From Chitinophaga lutea (GTDB lineage: Bacteria; Bacteroidota; Bacteroidia; Chitinophagales; Chitinophagaceae), in NCBI RefSeq assembly GCF_003813775.1, contig NZ_RPDH01000003.1, positions 682,001 to 746,000 on the forward strand: a stretch of DNA of 64,000 nucleotides. The letters are read 5' to 3'. Shown piece after piece: positions 28,829-37,010 of the stretch. The notes below the pieces were generated by a model. It ran no database searches and was not told the origin of the DNA. It saw only the letters and a list, made by a program, of their open reading frames with translations. The position numbers and the translations under genes were made by a program. The first letter of the stretch is position 1. Every line of letters begins with the position of its first letter.

Positions 28829-29863
28829 TTATTTCACCATCAGGTTACACAACTTAAAAAGCATGCGGGCGCCTACGTTGGCATCCCACTCATCCAGTCC
28901 TGCGCTTACTTCCACGAGATCGAAACCGATCAGCTTCCTGCCGCTTTCGAGTATCCTCCTGAACAGGTAAAACACCTGGGGGCCTTCGAGCCCTCCGGCC
29001 ACGGGTGTGCCGGTATGGGGGCACAGCTTGGGATCGAGGCCGTCAATATCGAAACTGATGTACACCTGTTGCGGTAATTGGGCGATGATGTCGTCGCAGA
29101 TGCTCTTCCACGATTCGCCTTCGAACGTCCTTTCTTTCATGTCCTGGTCGAAGAAGGTGGTCACCCGCCCGTTGCTGTCGCGGATGTAGGCCAGTTCTTC
29201 CTCGCAGTAGTCGCGCACGCCCACCTGTACGAGTTTGGTGATCTGCGGCACTTCCGCCAGCGCGTTGTACATGATGGAAGCGTGGGAGTATTTGAACCCT
29301 TCATAGCTGTTGCGGAGGTCCGCATGCGCATCGATCTGCAGGATGCCGTAATCGCCTTTATGCTCGCCGATGGCTTTGAAATAGCCCAGCGGCGTGCTGT
29401 GGTCGCCGCCCACGAGGCCCACCAGTTTGCCGCGTTGCAGCAGCTCGCTGGTTTGCTGGTACACCCATTCGTTCATTTTCTGGGTGCCGCGGTTCACATC
29501 GTCTACCGAGCGGCGGAGGAAATCGTTCTCGTTCACGTCGCCCCCTTCGGAGAGGAACTTCAGGTACAGTTCCGCTTCCTTGCGGAGGTAGTCGCTGCGC
29601 AACAGCAGCTGTTTGTCGCAATCCCGCATGTAAAATCCTTCGCGCCAGCCGTTTTTGACATCGGCATCATAAAGGTCCACCTGCAGCGAAGCTTTGAAAA
29701 TATGCTCCGGTCCCCGTGCCGTACCATGCGTGTACGACACCGTCACTTCCCAGGGCACCGGCAAGAGTACCAGGCGCGCGTCCTCCTCGCTGAAGGGAAG
29801 CCCAAAGATATTGTTGGACAATAACCCCGGCGAGTTGGGATCAAAATTCGAAAGATCAGCCAT
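28829..29863 (-). CDS. Agmatinase/arginase-family (ureohydrolase) enzyme
   Basis: A 344-residue member of the ureohydrolase fold. The Mn-binding motifs are present: GGDHS, DAHADLR and SFDIDGLDP. The family cleaves guanidino groups from agmatine, arginine or formiminoglutamate. The usual Bacteroidota annotation for this length is agmatinase-family protein, but the substrate cannot be fixed from sequence. It is the first gene of a minus operon with a -7 element at 29893-29900. Confidence 0.9.
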   Translation of the reverse strand: MADLSNFDPNSPGLLSNNIFGLPFSEEDARLVLLPVPWEVTVSYTHGTARGPEHIFKASLQVDLYDADVKNGWREGFYMRDCDKQLLLRSDYLRKEAELYLKFLSEGGDVNENDFLRRSVDDVNRGTQKMNEWVYQQTSELLQRGKLVGLVGGDHSTPLGYFKAIGEHKGDYGILQIDAHADLRNSYEGFKYSHASIMYNALAEVPQITKLVQVGVRDYCEEELAYIRDSNGRVTTFFDQDMKERTFEGESWKSICDDIIAQLPQQVYISFDIDGLDPKLCPHTGTPVAGGLEGPQVFYLFRRILESGRKLIGFDLVEVSAGLDEWDANVGARMLFKLCNLMVK

Positions 29864-29892
29864 GATGATTCAATACTTTGCTTATTTCGGCG

Positions 29893-29900
29893 CAAAGGTA
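29893..29900 (-). promoter_or_regulatory. Bacteroidota -7 element (TACCTTTG on minus) for the agmatinase operon
   Basis: An exact TAnnTTTG match 29 bp upstream of the start codon gives a short leader. No clear -33 TTG. Confidence 0.45.
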
Positions 29901-30036
29901 ACGGTAAAAATCGGAATCCGGGGCCCTGAAGCCGGGGGATGAAGATTTCCCCGCCACGGCTGTTGCGTCTGCCGGCCGTTCATGTAACAGGGGGGAAACC
30001 TGACGAATATCAGCCGTACCCATCCATTTTTTTGGC

Positions 30037-30044
30037 TACCTTTG
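30037..30044 (+). promoter_or_regulatory. Bacteroidota -7 element (TACCTTTG) for ccmEF
   Basis: An exact TAnnTTTG match 22 bp before the ccmE ATG. A matching minus element (29893) lies 137 bp away, so the intergenic region drives both directions. Confidence 0.45.
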
Positions 30045-30066
30045 TTAACTAAATAATCTGGTAAGG

Positions 30067-30468
30067 ATGAAGAAAACAAGTATCATTTTACTCGTCGTTA
30101 TAGCTGTTTGCGTAGCCGGGATGGTAATGATGGTGGGGGATTTCAGTACCTATGAAACGTTCGCTACCGCGCGTAAGAAAGAAGGGAAGAAGATTCACGT
30201 GATCGGCGCGCTGGATAAGGATAAAGCGGTTGTTTACGACCCTGCGAAAGATGCCAATTATTTCAGCTTTTTCATGAAAGATAAAAGTGGCGAAGTCACC
30301 AAAGTGGTATTCAACGGCACCCGCCCCACCGACTTCGAAAAATCCACCGAACTGGTACTGACGGGCAAAATGGTGGGAACGGAGTTCCATTGCGACAAAA
30401 TCCTCATGAAGTGCCCTTCCAAGTATAAAGACGAACAAACCGCCTACAGCGCGCAGAAAGAGATATAA
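30067..30468 (+). CDS. ccmE: Cytochrome c maturation protein CcmE, CxxxY variant
   Basis: This 133-residue heme chaperone is anchored by one N-terminal helix (residues 5-23) and followed by an OB-fold. It delivers heme to apocytochromes in System I. At the position of the classical heme-binding His-x3-Tyr, the sequence has C116-x3-Y120 (KCPSKY), as described for the variant CcmE of archaea and some bacteria. It is followed 32 bp later by ccmF. The variation should not be read as inactivation; it is a known alternative form. Confidence 0.85.
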   Translation: MKKTSIILLVVIAVCVAGMVMMVGDFSTYETFATARKKEGKKIHVIGALDKDKAVVYDPAKDANYFSFFMKDKSGEVTKVVFNGTRPTDFEKSTELVLTGKMVGTEFHCDKILMKCPSKYKDEQTAYSAQKEI

Positions 30469-30500
30469 GCTGATTTCACAACAACTTACGGAACATAATT

Positions 30501-32987
30501 TTGGAAAATATTAAATATGTAGGGGAGCATTTACTTCCCGGCCAGCTAGGGCATTTCTTCACCATCCTGGCATTTGTGGCCTCCCTCGTGGCCACGGTTG
30601 CGTTTTTCAGCAGCGTGCAGCAGAAAGAGGAGCTCAAAAAAGCGTCGTGGCTCAAAATGGCCCGCTGGGCGTTTTTTGTGCAGACCGCTTCGGTGATCGC
30701 CGTGTTCGGCATCCTGTATTACATCATCTCCAATCACCTGTTCGAATACAAATACGCCTGGCAGCACTCTTCCCGCGACCTGGAGGTGAAATACCTCCTG
30801 AGCTGCTTCTGGGAAGGGCAGGAGGGCAGTACGCTGCTCTGGAGCGTATGGCACAGCGTGCTCGGCTGCATCCTGATCTTTACCGCCAAAAAATGGGAAG
30901 CCCCCGTACTGGCGGTGATCTCGTTCGCACAGGCCTGCCTGGCCGCCATGCTGCTGGGGATTTACCTGTTCGACTACAAACTCGGCAGCACCCCCTTCAT
31001 CCTCATGCGGCAGGATATGCCCGATACGCCGGTGTTCCAGAACCCGAACTACCTGCAATTCCAGCAGTTCGTGGACGGTAACGGCCTCAACGCCCTGCTC
31101 AAGAACTACTGGATGGTGATCCACCCGCCGGTGCTGTTCCTGGGTTTCGCTTCCGTGATCGTTCCCTTCGCGTACGCCATTGCCGGCCTCTGGACGCGCA
31201 AGTACGGCGAATGGGTGAAACCCGCCCTGCCCTGGGCGCTGTTCGCCGCCATGATGCTCGGTACGGGCATCATGATGGGCGCCGCCTGGGCGTACGAATC
31301 GCTCACCTTCGGCGGCTACTGGGCCTGGGACCCCGTGGAAAACGCTTCCCTCGTGCCCTGGCTCACCCTCATCGCCGGCATACATACCCTGCTGGCCTAC
31401 CGCAGCTCCGGGCATGCGCTGCGCATCACCTTCTTTTTCTTTATCATTTCCTTCGTATTCATCCTGTATTCCACCTTCCTGACCAAAAGCGGCGTACTGG
31501 GGCAAACCTCCGTGCACTCGTTTACGGACATGGGGATGAGCGGCCAGCTGCTCGTGCTGCTGGGCCTGTTCACCATCCCCTCGTTCTGGCTGCTTATCAA
31601 AAGGAACAAAGAGATACCGAAAGTGGTGAAGGAAGAAAGCACCTACTCCCGCGAGTTCTGGATGTTCGTCGGTTCGCTGGTACTGCTGGTTTCCGGCCTG
31701 CAGATCACCTTTATCACCTCCATTCCGGTATGGAACAAGCTGCTCGACCTGTTCGGCCTGAAAAAGCTGTTCAACCTGCAGGATTTCGCACCGCCCACCG
31801 AACCGGTATTCTATTATAACCAGATCCAGATCTGGATCGCCATTATCGTAGGGCTGCTTACCGCCGTGGTGCAGTTCCTGAAGTATAAAGACACGCCCAA
31901 AGGCACCGTGATGAAAAAACTCGGCTGGCCCACGCTCATTTCCGTGGCGCTGACCGTGCTGATCGCCTGGGTGGGCCGCATCAACTATTCCAACTACGGC
32001 GCCGGCTTCCTGGTAGCGATCTACCTGATGCTGTTCGCCGCCATCTACGCCATCGTCGGCAACTCCGGGTACATCCTCACCGTGCTGAAAGGCAAGGCCA
32101 AAGCCGCCGGTGCTTCCGTAGCACATATCGGCTTCGGGCTGGTGCTGCTGGGCATCCTGATCTCGTCCGCGAAGATGGAGGTGCTGTCGGTAGACACGAT
32201 GGGCGTGCTCAACGGTTATTTCACCAAGGAAAGCGGCCAGAATTCCCGCGAAAACGTGATGCTGCCCAAGGGGCTGCCCGTGCAGATGGGGCCTTATTTC
32301 GTGACCTACCGCGGCGATTCCGTGTCGGCGGTGGACAAGTCCAAGACCCACTTCATCATGGACTACGAGAAAAAAGCCCGTCTGGAAGACGAGCCCACCG
32401 AACGTTTCACGCTGTACCCGGACGCGTTCCTGGAAGTGAAAGGGCAGGAGGGCATCACGCCGAACCCGGATTCCAAACATTATCTTACCAAAGACATATT
32501 CACCTACATCACCGCCGTGCCGCGGAAAGACGTGGTGACCGACAGCCTGCCGTACACCCCGCACACCATCGCGCAGGGCGATACGATCTACTTCTCCAAA
32601 GGCTTCATGGTGCTGACGGCGCTGAAAACCTCGCCGCAGCAGAAAAACTACAAGCCGGAGCCGGGCGATATTGCCGTGGGGGCGCAGCTGTATGTGCACA
32701 CGAAGAGCAACGGCGACTTCAACATGCAGCCCGTGTATTTCATCCGCGACAGCAGTTTCCAGAGCAACATCCCGGATACCCTGGCCCCGCTGTCGCTCGC
32801 GGTGCGTTTCACGAAGATCCTGCCGAACGAGAACAAGGTGGAGCTGGAAGTGAAGGAAACCCAGGCGCCGATGGATTACGTGGTGATGAAAGCCCTGGTA
32901 TTCCCGTATATCAACGTGTTGTGGATAGGCATCCTGGTGATGATCGTCGGTTTTGTGATGAGCATCCGTCAGCGCCTCCGCAGATAA
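30501..32987 (+). CDS. ccmF: Cytochrome c biogenesis protein CcmF/CcsA-like
   Basis: An 828-residue polytopic membrane protein of the heme-handling family that attaches heme to apocytochrome c. The tryptophan-rich WWD motif is clear (FGGYWAWDPVENASLVPW), as are conserved His and multiple helices. A large periplasmic domain occupies residues ~560-800 before the last helix. The first usable codon is TTG at 30501 (MENIKYVGEHLLPGQLG); no in-frame ATG lies near. It follows ccmE by 32 bp. No CcmA, B, C or H gene is in the window. Confidence 0.92.
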   Translation: MENIKYVGEHLLPGQLGHFFTILAFVASLVATVAFFSSVQQKEELKKASWLKMARWAFFVQTASVIAVFGILYYIISNHLFEYKYAWQHSSRDLEVKYLLSCFWEGQEGSTLLWSVWHSVLGCILIFTAKKWEAPVLAVISFAQACLAAMLLGIYLFDYKLGSTPFILMRQDMPDTPVFQNPNYLQFQQFVDGNGLNALLKNYWMVIHPPVLFLGFASVIVPFAYAIAGLWTRKYGEWVKPALPWALFAAMMLGTGIMMGAAWAYESLTFGGYWAWDPVENASLVPWLTLIAGIHTLLAYRSSGHALRITFFFFIISFVFILYSTFLTKSGVLGQTSVHSFTDMGMSGQLLVLLGLFTIPSFWLLIKRNKEIPKVVKEESTYSREFWMFVGSLVLLVSGLQITFITSIPVWNKLLDLFGLKKLFNLQDFAPPTEPVFYYNQIQIWIAIIVGLLTAVVQFLKYKDTPKGTVMKKLGWPTLISVALTVLIAWVGRINYSNYGAGFLVAIYLMLFAAIYAIVGNSGYILTVLKGKAKAAGASVAHIGFGLVLLGILISSAKMEVLSVDTMGVLNGYFTKESGQNSRENVMLPKGLPVQMGPYFVTYRGDSVSAVDKSKTHFIMDYEKKARLEDEPTERFTLYPDAFLEVKGQEGITPNPDSKHYLTKDIFTYITAVPRKDVVTDSLPYTPHTIAQGDTIYFSKGFMVLTALKTSPQQKNYKPEPGDIAVGAQLYVHTKSNGDFNMQPVYFIRDSSFQSNIPDTLAPLSLAVRFTKILPNENKVELEVKETQAPMDYVVMKALVFPYINVLWIGILVMIVGFVMSIRQRLRR

Positions 32988-33007
32988 GTTAAATAAAAAT
33001 AATATGG

Positions 33008-33035
33008 AAGGGCGGCCTGTTCGGGCCGCCCTTTT
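33008..33035 (+). terminator. Intrinsic terminator after ccmF
   Basis: A perfect 10-bp stem AAGGGCGGCC / GGCCGCCCTT with a 6-nt loop ends in TTTT. Confidence 0.85.
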
Positions 33036-33063
33036 GTTATATTGCAGGTAAATTTCCCCCTTG

Positions 33064-34059
33064 ATGCGCCGTATTTTCCGAATAATATTGATGGTACTGG
33101 TGCTTTTTAGCGTCCTGTACCTGCTGGGCCCACGGCCCGCCGCTCCGCAGCTGGGCGGCGCGCTGCCGCCGGTACCCGATGGAGCGGCTGCACTGAGCGG
33201 GTATGTGGCGCAGAAAGAAGCCGGTTTCCGGGTGCGGCCGAATAACGAGGCCCGTATCGTATGGGCCGATTCCCAGCACCGCAAAACGCCTTACAGCATC
33301 GTATACCTCCATGGTTTTTCCGCCAGCGCCAAGGAAGGCGACCCGGTGCACCAGGATTTCGCCCGGCAGTTCGGGTATAACCTGTACCTCAGCCGGCTCG
33401 ACGGCCACGGCCTCGATACCAGCGAAGCCCTCCTGGGCATGACCTCCGCCGGCCTCTGGCGCGACGCCAAAGAAGCGCTCGCCATCGGTAAAAAGCTGGG
33501 CAACAAGGTGATACTTGTAGGCACCTCCACCGGCGGCACGCTGGCCCTGCTGCTCGCCGCCGAGTTCCCGAAAGACGTGGCGGCCGTCGTCAACCTTTCC
33601 CCCAACATCGCCATCAACGAGGCCATGATCGGGCTGCTCGACGAGCCCTGGGGCATTTATATGGCCCGGCTGGTGAAAGGCAGCAAATACAACGAATACG
33701 TGCCCGAAAACCCGGAAAAAGCCCGGTACTGGTATACCAAATACCGCCTCGAAGCCGTTGTGGAACTGGAGAACCTGGTGGATCACACCATGCGCCCCAC
33801 GTTGTTCAAAAAGGTGCGCCAGCCCGTGCTCAACCTGTATTATTACAAAAATGAGAAGGAGCAGGACCCGACGGTCAAAGTATCCGCCATCCTCGATATG
33901 CACCGTGCCCTGGGTACGCCCGAAAAACTGAAGCGGGCGGTGGCCATTCCCAATGCCGGCGCTCATGTGATCGGCTCCAGCATTACGTCGGGCGATGTGC
34001 CGGGGGTGGAAGCCGCCATCACCGGATGGTGGAAGGAAATATCCGCAAATCGGAACTAA
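33064..34059 (+). CDS. Alpha/beta hydrolase, membrane-anchored or exported
   Basis: This 331-residue protein begins with a hydrophobic segment (residues 5-22, IFRIILMVLVLFSVLYLLG). It has the oxyanion loop YLHGFSAS, the nucleophile elbow VGTSTGG and a late histidine (GAHVIGS) consistent with a Ser-Asp-His triad. It resembles monoacylglycerol-lipase or esterase-type hydrolases; the substrate is unknown. The ATG at 33064 is preferred over the TTG one codon upstream. It is followed by a DUF4294 gene after 28 bp. Confidence 0.8.
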   Translation: MRRIFRIILMVLVLFSVLYLLGPRPAAPQLGGALPPVPDGAAALSGYVAQKEAGFRVRPNNEARIVWADSQHRKTPYSIVYLHGFSASAKEGDPVHQDFARQFGYNLYLSRLDGHGLDTSEALLGMTSAGLWRDAKEALAIGKKLGNKVILVGTSTGGTLALLLAAEFPKDVAAVVNLSPNIAINEAMIGLLDEPWGIYMARLVKGSKYNEYVPENPEKARYWYTKYRLEAVVELENLVDHTMRPTLFKKVRQPVLNLYYYKNEKEQDPTVKVSAILDMHRALGTPEKLKRAVAIPNAGAHVIGSSITSGDVPGVEAAITGWWKEISANRN

Positions 34060-34087
34060 TTCGTACCTTGGTTTTATTCAAACTCGT

Positions 34088-34687
34088 ATGTTTCGTTTTC
34101 TGACCATTGCCGTTTTAAGCCTGCTGTGCCTTCACTTTACCGCTGCCGCCCAGCAGCGCACGGGCGCAGATTCTGTGGCTGTCCGGGCAGTGATTTACGG
34201 AACGGACACCATCCCCTCCATCACCCTGTCTATCGTGGAAGTTGTGGACCGGCTGCCCAGGCGCCTGCGGAAAGAACGCGCCCGCTGGACGCGGTTGCGC
34301 AATGCTGTTTACGTGACCTATCCCTACGCCGTCACCGCCAGCCGCGTGCTGAAAGACGTGGGCCGGGAGCTGGACAAAATGCCCGATAAAAAACAGCGGA
34401 AGGCCTACCTCGCCACCAAGGAAAAAGAGCTCAAGGAACAGTTCGGCAATAAACTCGAAGACCTCTCCATTTACCAGGGCAAGGTGCTCATGAAGCTCAT
34501 CCACCGCGAAACCGGGGAAAACTGCTATGAGATCATCAAGGAACTGAGGGGCGGCTTTAACGCCCGCATGTACCAGACCGTGGCCTTTTTCTTCGGCGGT
34601 AACCTGAAGAGCGAATTCAACATCCAGGACGACAAGGATATCGAGCTGATCGTACAGGAGATCCAGCTGTATAACCGCTTCAATTAG
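34088..34687 (+). CDS. DUF4294-family exported protein
   Basis: A 199-residue protein with a signal peptide (about residues 1-21, ending AAAQ) and a basic, helical body (LPRRLRKERARWTRLRNAVYVTYPYA; LEDLSIYQGKVLMKLIHRETGENCYEIIKELRGGFNARMYQTVAFFF). This matches the DUF4294 pattern of Bacteroidota. Its function is unknown. The ATG at 34088 is chosen because it opens the signal peptide; longer in-frame extension to 33995 overlaps the hydrolase gene. Confidence 0.78.
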   Translation: MFRFLTIAVLSLLCLHFTAAAQQRTGADSVAVRAVIYGTDTIPSITLSIVEVVDRLPRRLRKERARWTRLRNAVYVTYPYAVTASRVLKDVGRELDKMPDKKQRKAYLATKEKELKEQFGNKLEDLSIYQGKVLMKLIHRETGENCYEIIKELRGGFNARMYQTVAFFFGGNLKSEFNIQDDKDIELIVQEIQLYNRFN

Positions 34688-34799
34688 ATGTTGCCCCTCC
34701 GATTTGGTACATCCCACCGTAACCCCGAACTTTGCCGGGCGAATCACGAATGATGCCGTTGCAAGGCCGTTCGCCTGTTTAAAAATTAATCACAAACGA

Positions 34800-35531
34800 A
34801 TGAAACTGGATATACTGGCCATTGCGGCCCATCCCGACGATGTGGAACTATCGTGCGCCGGCACCCTGATGGTACATGCGTTGCAGGGAATGAAGGTAGG
34901 CATTGCTGACCTGACACAGGGAGAACTGGGTACCCGCGGCACCCCCGAAGGCCGCCTCGTGGAAGCCGCCGACGCCTGCGCCCTGATGGGGCTCGACGTG
35001 CGGGTGAACCTCAAACTGGCCGACGGCTTTTTCCAGAACACGCGGGAAGACCAGCTGGCCGTTATCCGCGCCATCCGGCGGTTCCGGCCCGATATCGTGC
35101 TGGCCAACGCCATCGACGACCGGCACCCCGACCATGGCCGCGCCGCCAAACTGATCGCAGACAGCTGCTTCCTGGCGGGGCTGCGGAAAATCGAAACCCT
35201 GGGCGACGACGGAAAGCCGCAGCAGGCCTGGCGCCCCAAGCAGGTGTTCCACTTCCTGCAGGACCGTTACCATGAGCCCGATTTCGTGGTAGACATCACC
35301 CCGGTGATGGACAAGAAGATCGAAGCCATCAAATGCTTTAAAACGCAGTTCCTGGCCGCACAGGACCATGAGCCGCAGACATACATCTCTTCCCCCGAAT
35401 TCTTCGACAGCGTGCTCTACCGGGCTAAAATGCTGGGTAAAATGGTAGGCGTGCCCTATGCCGAAGGCTATACCTCCGCCAAAATGATCGGGGTAAGAAG
35501 CCTGAAAGACCTGATTAACGAGAATACCTGA
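34800..35531 (+). CDS. bshB1: Bacillithiol biosynthesis deacetylase BshB1
   Basis: A zinc-dependent GlcNAc-malate deacetylase of the LmbE family, 243 residues, second step of bacillithiol synthesis. The metal site motif AAHPDDVELSCAG and the second histidine region DDRHPDHGRAAKL are present, and the C-terminal YAEGYTSAKMIGVRSL matches BshB1. The ATG at 34800 is chosen because the 32 extra residues upstream do not resemble the family. The BstA-like transferase at 20633 is a likely user of the product. Confidence 0.93.
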   Translation: MKLDILAIAAHPDDVELSCAGTLMVHALQGMKVGIADLTQGELGTRGTPEGRLVEAADACALMGLDVRVNLKLADGFFQNTREDQLAVIRAIRRFRPDIVLANAIDDRHPDHGRAAKLIADSCFLAGLRKIETLGDDGKPQQAWRPKQVFHFLQDRYHEPDFVVDITPVMDKKIEAIKCFKTQFLAAQDHEPQTYISSPEFFDSVLYRAKMLGKMVGVPYAEGYTSAKMIGVRSLKDLINENT

Positions 35532-35536
35532 GTTTG

Positions 35537-35646
35537 AACGAAGCTTCAACGAAGCTTCCCTGGGAGATAAACGAAGGATCACCGAAAAGTTGATCCTTCG
35601 TTGGAGGTTCGTTGATCCTTCGTTGAAGGTTCGTTGATCACCCTGG
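35537..35646. repeat. 11-bp-period palindromic repeat array A
   Basis: Ten consecutive 11-bp units can be laid in register. The first half repeats AACGAAGCTTC (35537, 35548) and AACGAAGGATC (35570); the second half repeats GATCCTTCGTT (35592, 35614), GGAGGTTCGTT (35603) and GAAGGTTCGTT (35625), the inverted form. In the middle a 12-bp perfect stem (AACGAAGGATCA, 35570-35581, with TGATCCTTCGTT, 35591-35602) closes a 9-nt loop. It starts 6 bp after the bshB1 stop. Confidence 0.9.
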
Positions 35647-35677
35647 TGACCCCCTGCCGACGCGTTGTTCACCAGGG
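35641..35677. repeat. Inverted repeat with 9-bp arms
   Basis: CCCTGGTGA (35641-35649) and its perfect complement TCACCAGGG (35669-35677) flank 19 bp. It directly abuts array A. Confidence 0.7.
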
Positions 35678-35729
35678 GTCTGAAAACCGCCGTGGGAGGG
35701 CGTTGTAAGCGGAAGGTGTGGGGAGCGGG

Positions 35730-35759
35730 CATACATTTCCGGCCGGCCGGAAATGTATG
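35730..35759. repeat. 30-bp perfect loopless palindrome
   Basis: CATACATTTCCGGCC is followed immediately by its exact reverse complement, with no spacer. The symmetry is that of a site for a dimeric or tetrameric DNA-binding protein rather than of a transcription terminator. Confidence 0.85.
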
Positions 35760-35811
35760 AAATACAGTACAGCTAAGGGATTGACGAAGTTTTGCCCGGG
35801 TCTGCGGGCAT

Positions 35812-35848
35812 AAAAAAAGGCTGCATGAGCGATCATGCAGCCTTTTTA
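35812..35848. terminator. Bidirectional intrinsic terminator
   Basis: A perfect 15-bp stem AAAAAGGCTGCATGA / TCATGCAGCCTTTTT with a GCGA loop, flanked by A-runs and T-runs, can stop transcripts from bshB1 (plus) and from the small minus ORF at 36030-36149. Confidence 0.85.
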
Positions 35849-36029
35849 TGTATTAAAAAACGCGTTTTTAAAAGGGGAAAGCATCCCGGGTGATGCGCCA
35901 CTGCGATATCAGGCCAGTGGCAGCAAAACAAATCCAACCATTCTCCGGGGGAGAACAATTTTCAATTACGGTACAATGGAACCCGCTGCGGTCATGTCCG
36001 GCCCTTAGCTGCCGCATGAACCGCCGAAA
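35849..36029. other. Gene-poor sequence between the terminator and the small minus ORF
   Basis: About 180 bp in which I see no gene beyond the end of a 16-codon minus ORF (36005-36055, reported as a finding). Together with 35532-35848 it forms a ~500-bp non-coding island. Confidence 0.5.
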
Positions 36030-36149
36030 CTAGATGAATAAATCCTGCGTAGCATCGAATTCATCTTGTTTGTTGATGCTGTTTTTGATAAACGGAATCA
36101 AAGCAAGGCCAACCGTAAGAATCGCTAAAAGTACATTTCTCAGTTTCAT
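36030..36149 (-). CDS. Small hydrophobic peptide (39 residues)
   Basis: A short ORF with an N-terminal hydrophobic helix (LRNVLLAILTVGLALIPFI) and a polar tail (KNSINKQDEFDATQDLFI). It could be a small membrane or secreted peptide; no known family is recognised. Its stop codon is immediately followed, in another frame, by sequence encoding SFGGSCGS and a stop. The terminator at 35812 is correctly oriented to end its transcript. Confidence 0.45.
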   Translation of the reverse strand: MKLRNVLLAILTVGLALIPFIKNSINKQDEFDATQDLFI

Positions 36150-36439
36150 ATCCTGTCCTGTTTTTTACTTGCTACATATATAACTAAATAACGTGCCAAA
36201 AGGTTACGCGGAATCGTTAAAAAATTGTGTATTTCAGCAGTCAAAACACCAGCAAAATAAGGAGTTTCACGCTGGCAGCGGGTTTGCGGGAAGTGGTGTC
36301 TATAATAAATTGAAACAGTATAGAGTAAATTGATATCTAGTGTCGATAAATCTATTTGATTTATCCCTTTTTGATGATGAACTTTGCGGCGGCTTTACTA
36401 AACAGCTTAGCATTAAATCAATAAAAATCGAAATAGATC
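36150..36439. other. Intergenic region upstream of ahpC-like gene
   Basis: AT-rich, 290 bp. A near-match -7 element (GAACTTTG, about 36379-36386) could serve the peroxiredoxin gene. No RNA or ORF is supported. Confidence 0.4.
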
Positions 36440-36994
36440 ATGAAAAATGCAGTTTTATCCGTAGGGGCGCAATTCCCTGAGTTTGCAAAAAAGGCAGTTG
36501 TTTCAATCGAAAAAGGGAAAGAGTTTTATGAAATCTCTTCCGAAGAGATCAAAAACTCCGGCAAATGGATGGTGATGTTCTGGTGGCCCAAGGATTTTAC
36601 GTTTGTTTGTCCTACCGAAATTGCTGAATTCAACAAACACTACCAGGATTTCGCCGACCGCGACGCTATCCTGATCGGTGCTTCCACCGACTCTGAATTT
36701 GTGCACCTCGCCTGGAGGAAAGATCACGACGATCTCCGCGGCCTGCAGTTCCCCATGCTGGCAGACACTTCAAAAAGCCTCGCCGAAGAGCTCGGCATCC
36801 TGCAATCCGACGAAAAGATCGCTTACCGTGCTACTTTCGTGGTGGATCCCCAGGGTATCGTTCGCTGGACTTCCGTATATGACCTGAGCGTAGGCCGTAA
36901 CGTGAAGGAAGTTATCCGCGTGATCGACGCGCTGCAGACAGACGAGCTGTGCCCCTGCAACTGGCAGAAAGGCGAAGCGACCCTGAACGCATAA
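36440..36994 (+). CDS. ahpC: AhpC-like peroxiredoxin
   Basis: A 184-residue thiol peroxidase. The peroxidatic cysteine C57 is in FTFVCPTE. Two cysteines near the C-terminus (C171, C173 in LCPCNW) match the arrangement of the three-cysteine AhpC of mycobacteria, which is reduced by AhpD. The gene downstream is an AhpD-like protein, which supports the same electron path. A terminator-like hairpin lies between the two genes. Confidence 0.9.
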   Translation: MKNAVLSVGAQFPEFAKKAVVSIEKGKEFYEISSEEIKNSGKWMVMFWWPKDFTFVCPTEIAEFNKHYQDFADRDAILIGASTDSEFVHLAWRKDHDDLRGLQFPMLADTSKSLAEELGILQSDEKIAYRATFVVDPQGIVRWTSVYDLSVGRNVKEVIRVIDALQTDELCPCNWQKGEATLNA

Positions 36995-37010
36995 TGACAT
37001 TGAAGCAGGA

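Noticed and set aside
30546..33284. 912-residue minus-strand ORF opposite ccmF
   Set aside because: It is a shadow of ccmF: composition is His/Gln/Glu-rich and no motif is present, while ccmF on the other strand has all its conserved features.
35730..35759. The 30-bp palindrome as a chromosome dimer-resolution (dif) or parS site
   Set aside because: It does not resemble the asymmetric XerC/XerD arms of dif or the TGTTTCACGTGAAACA core of parS.
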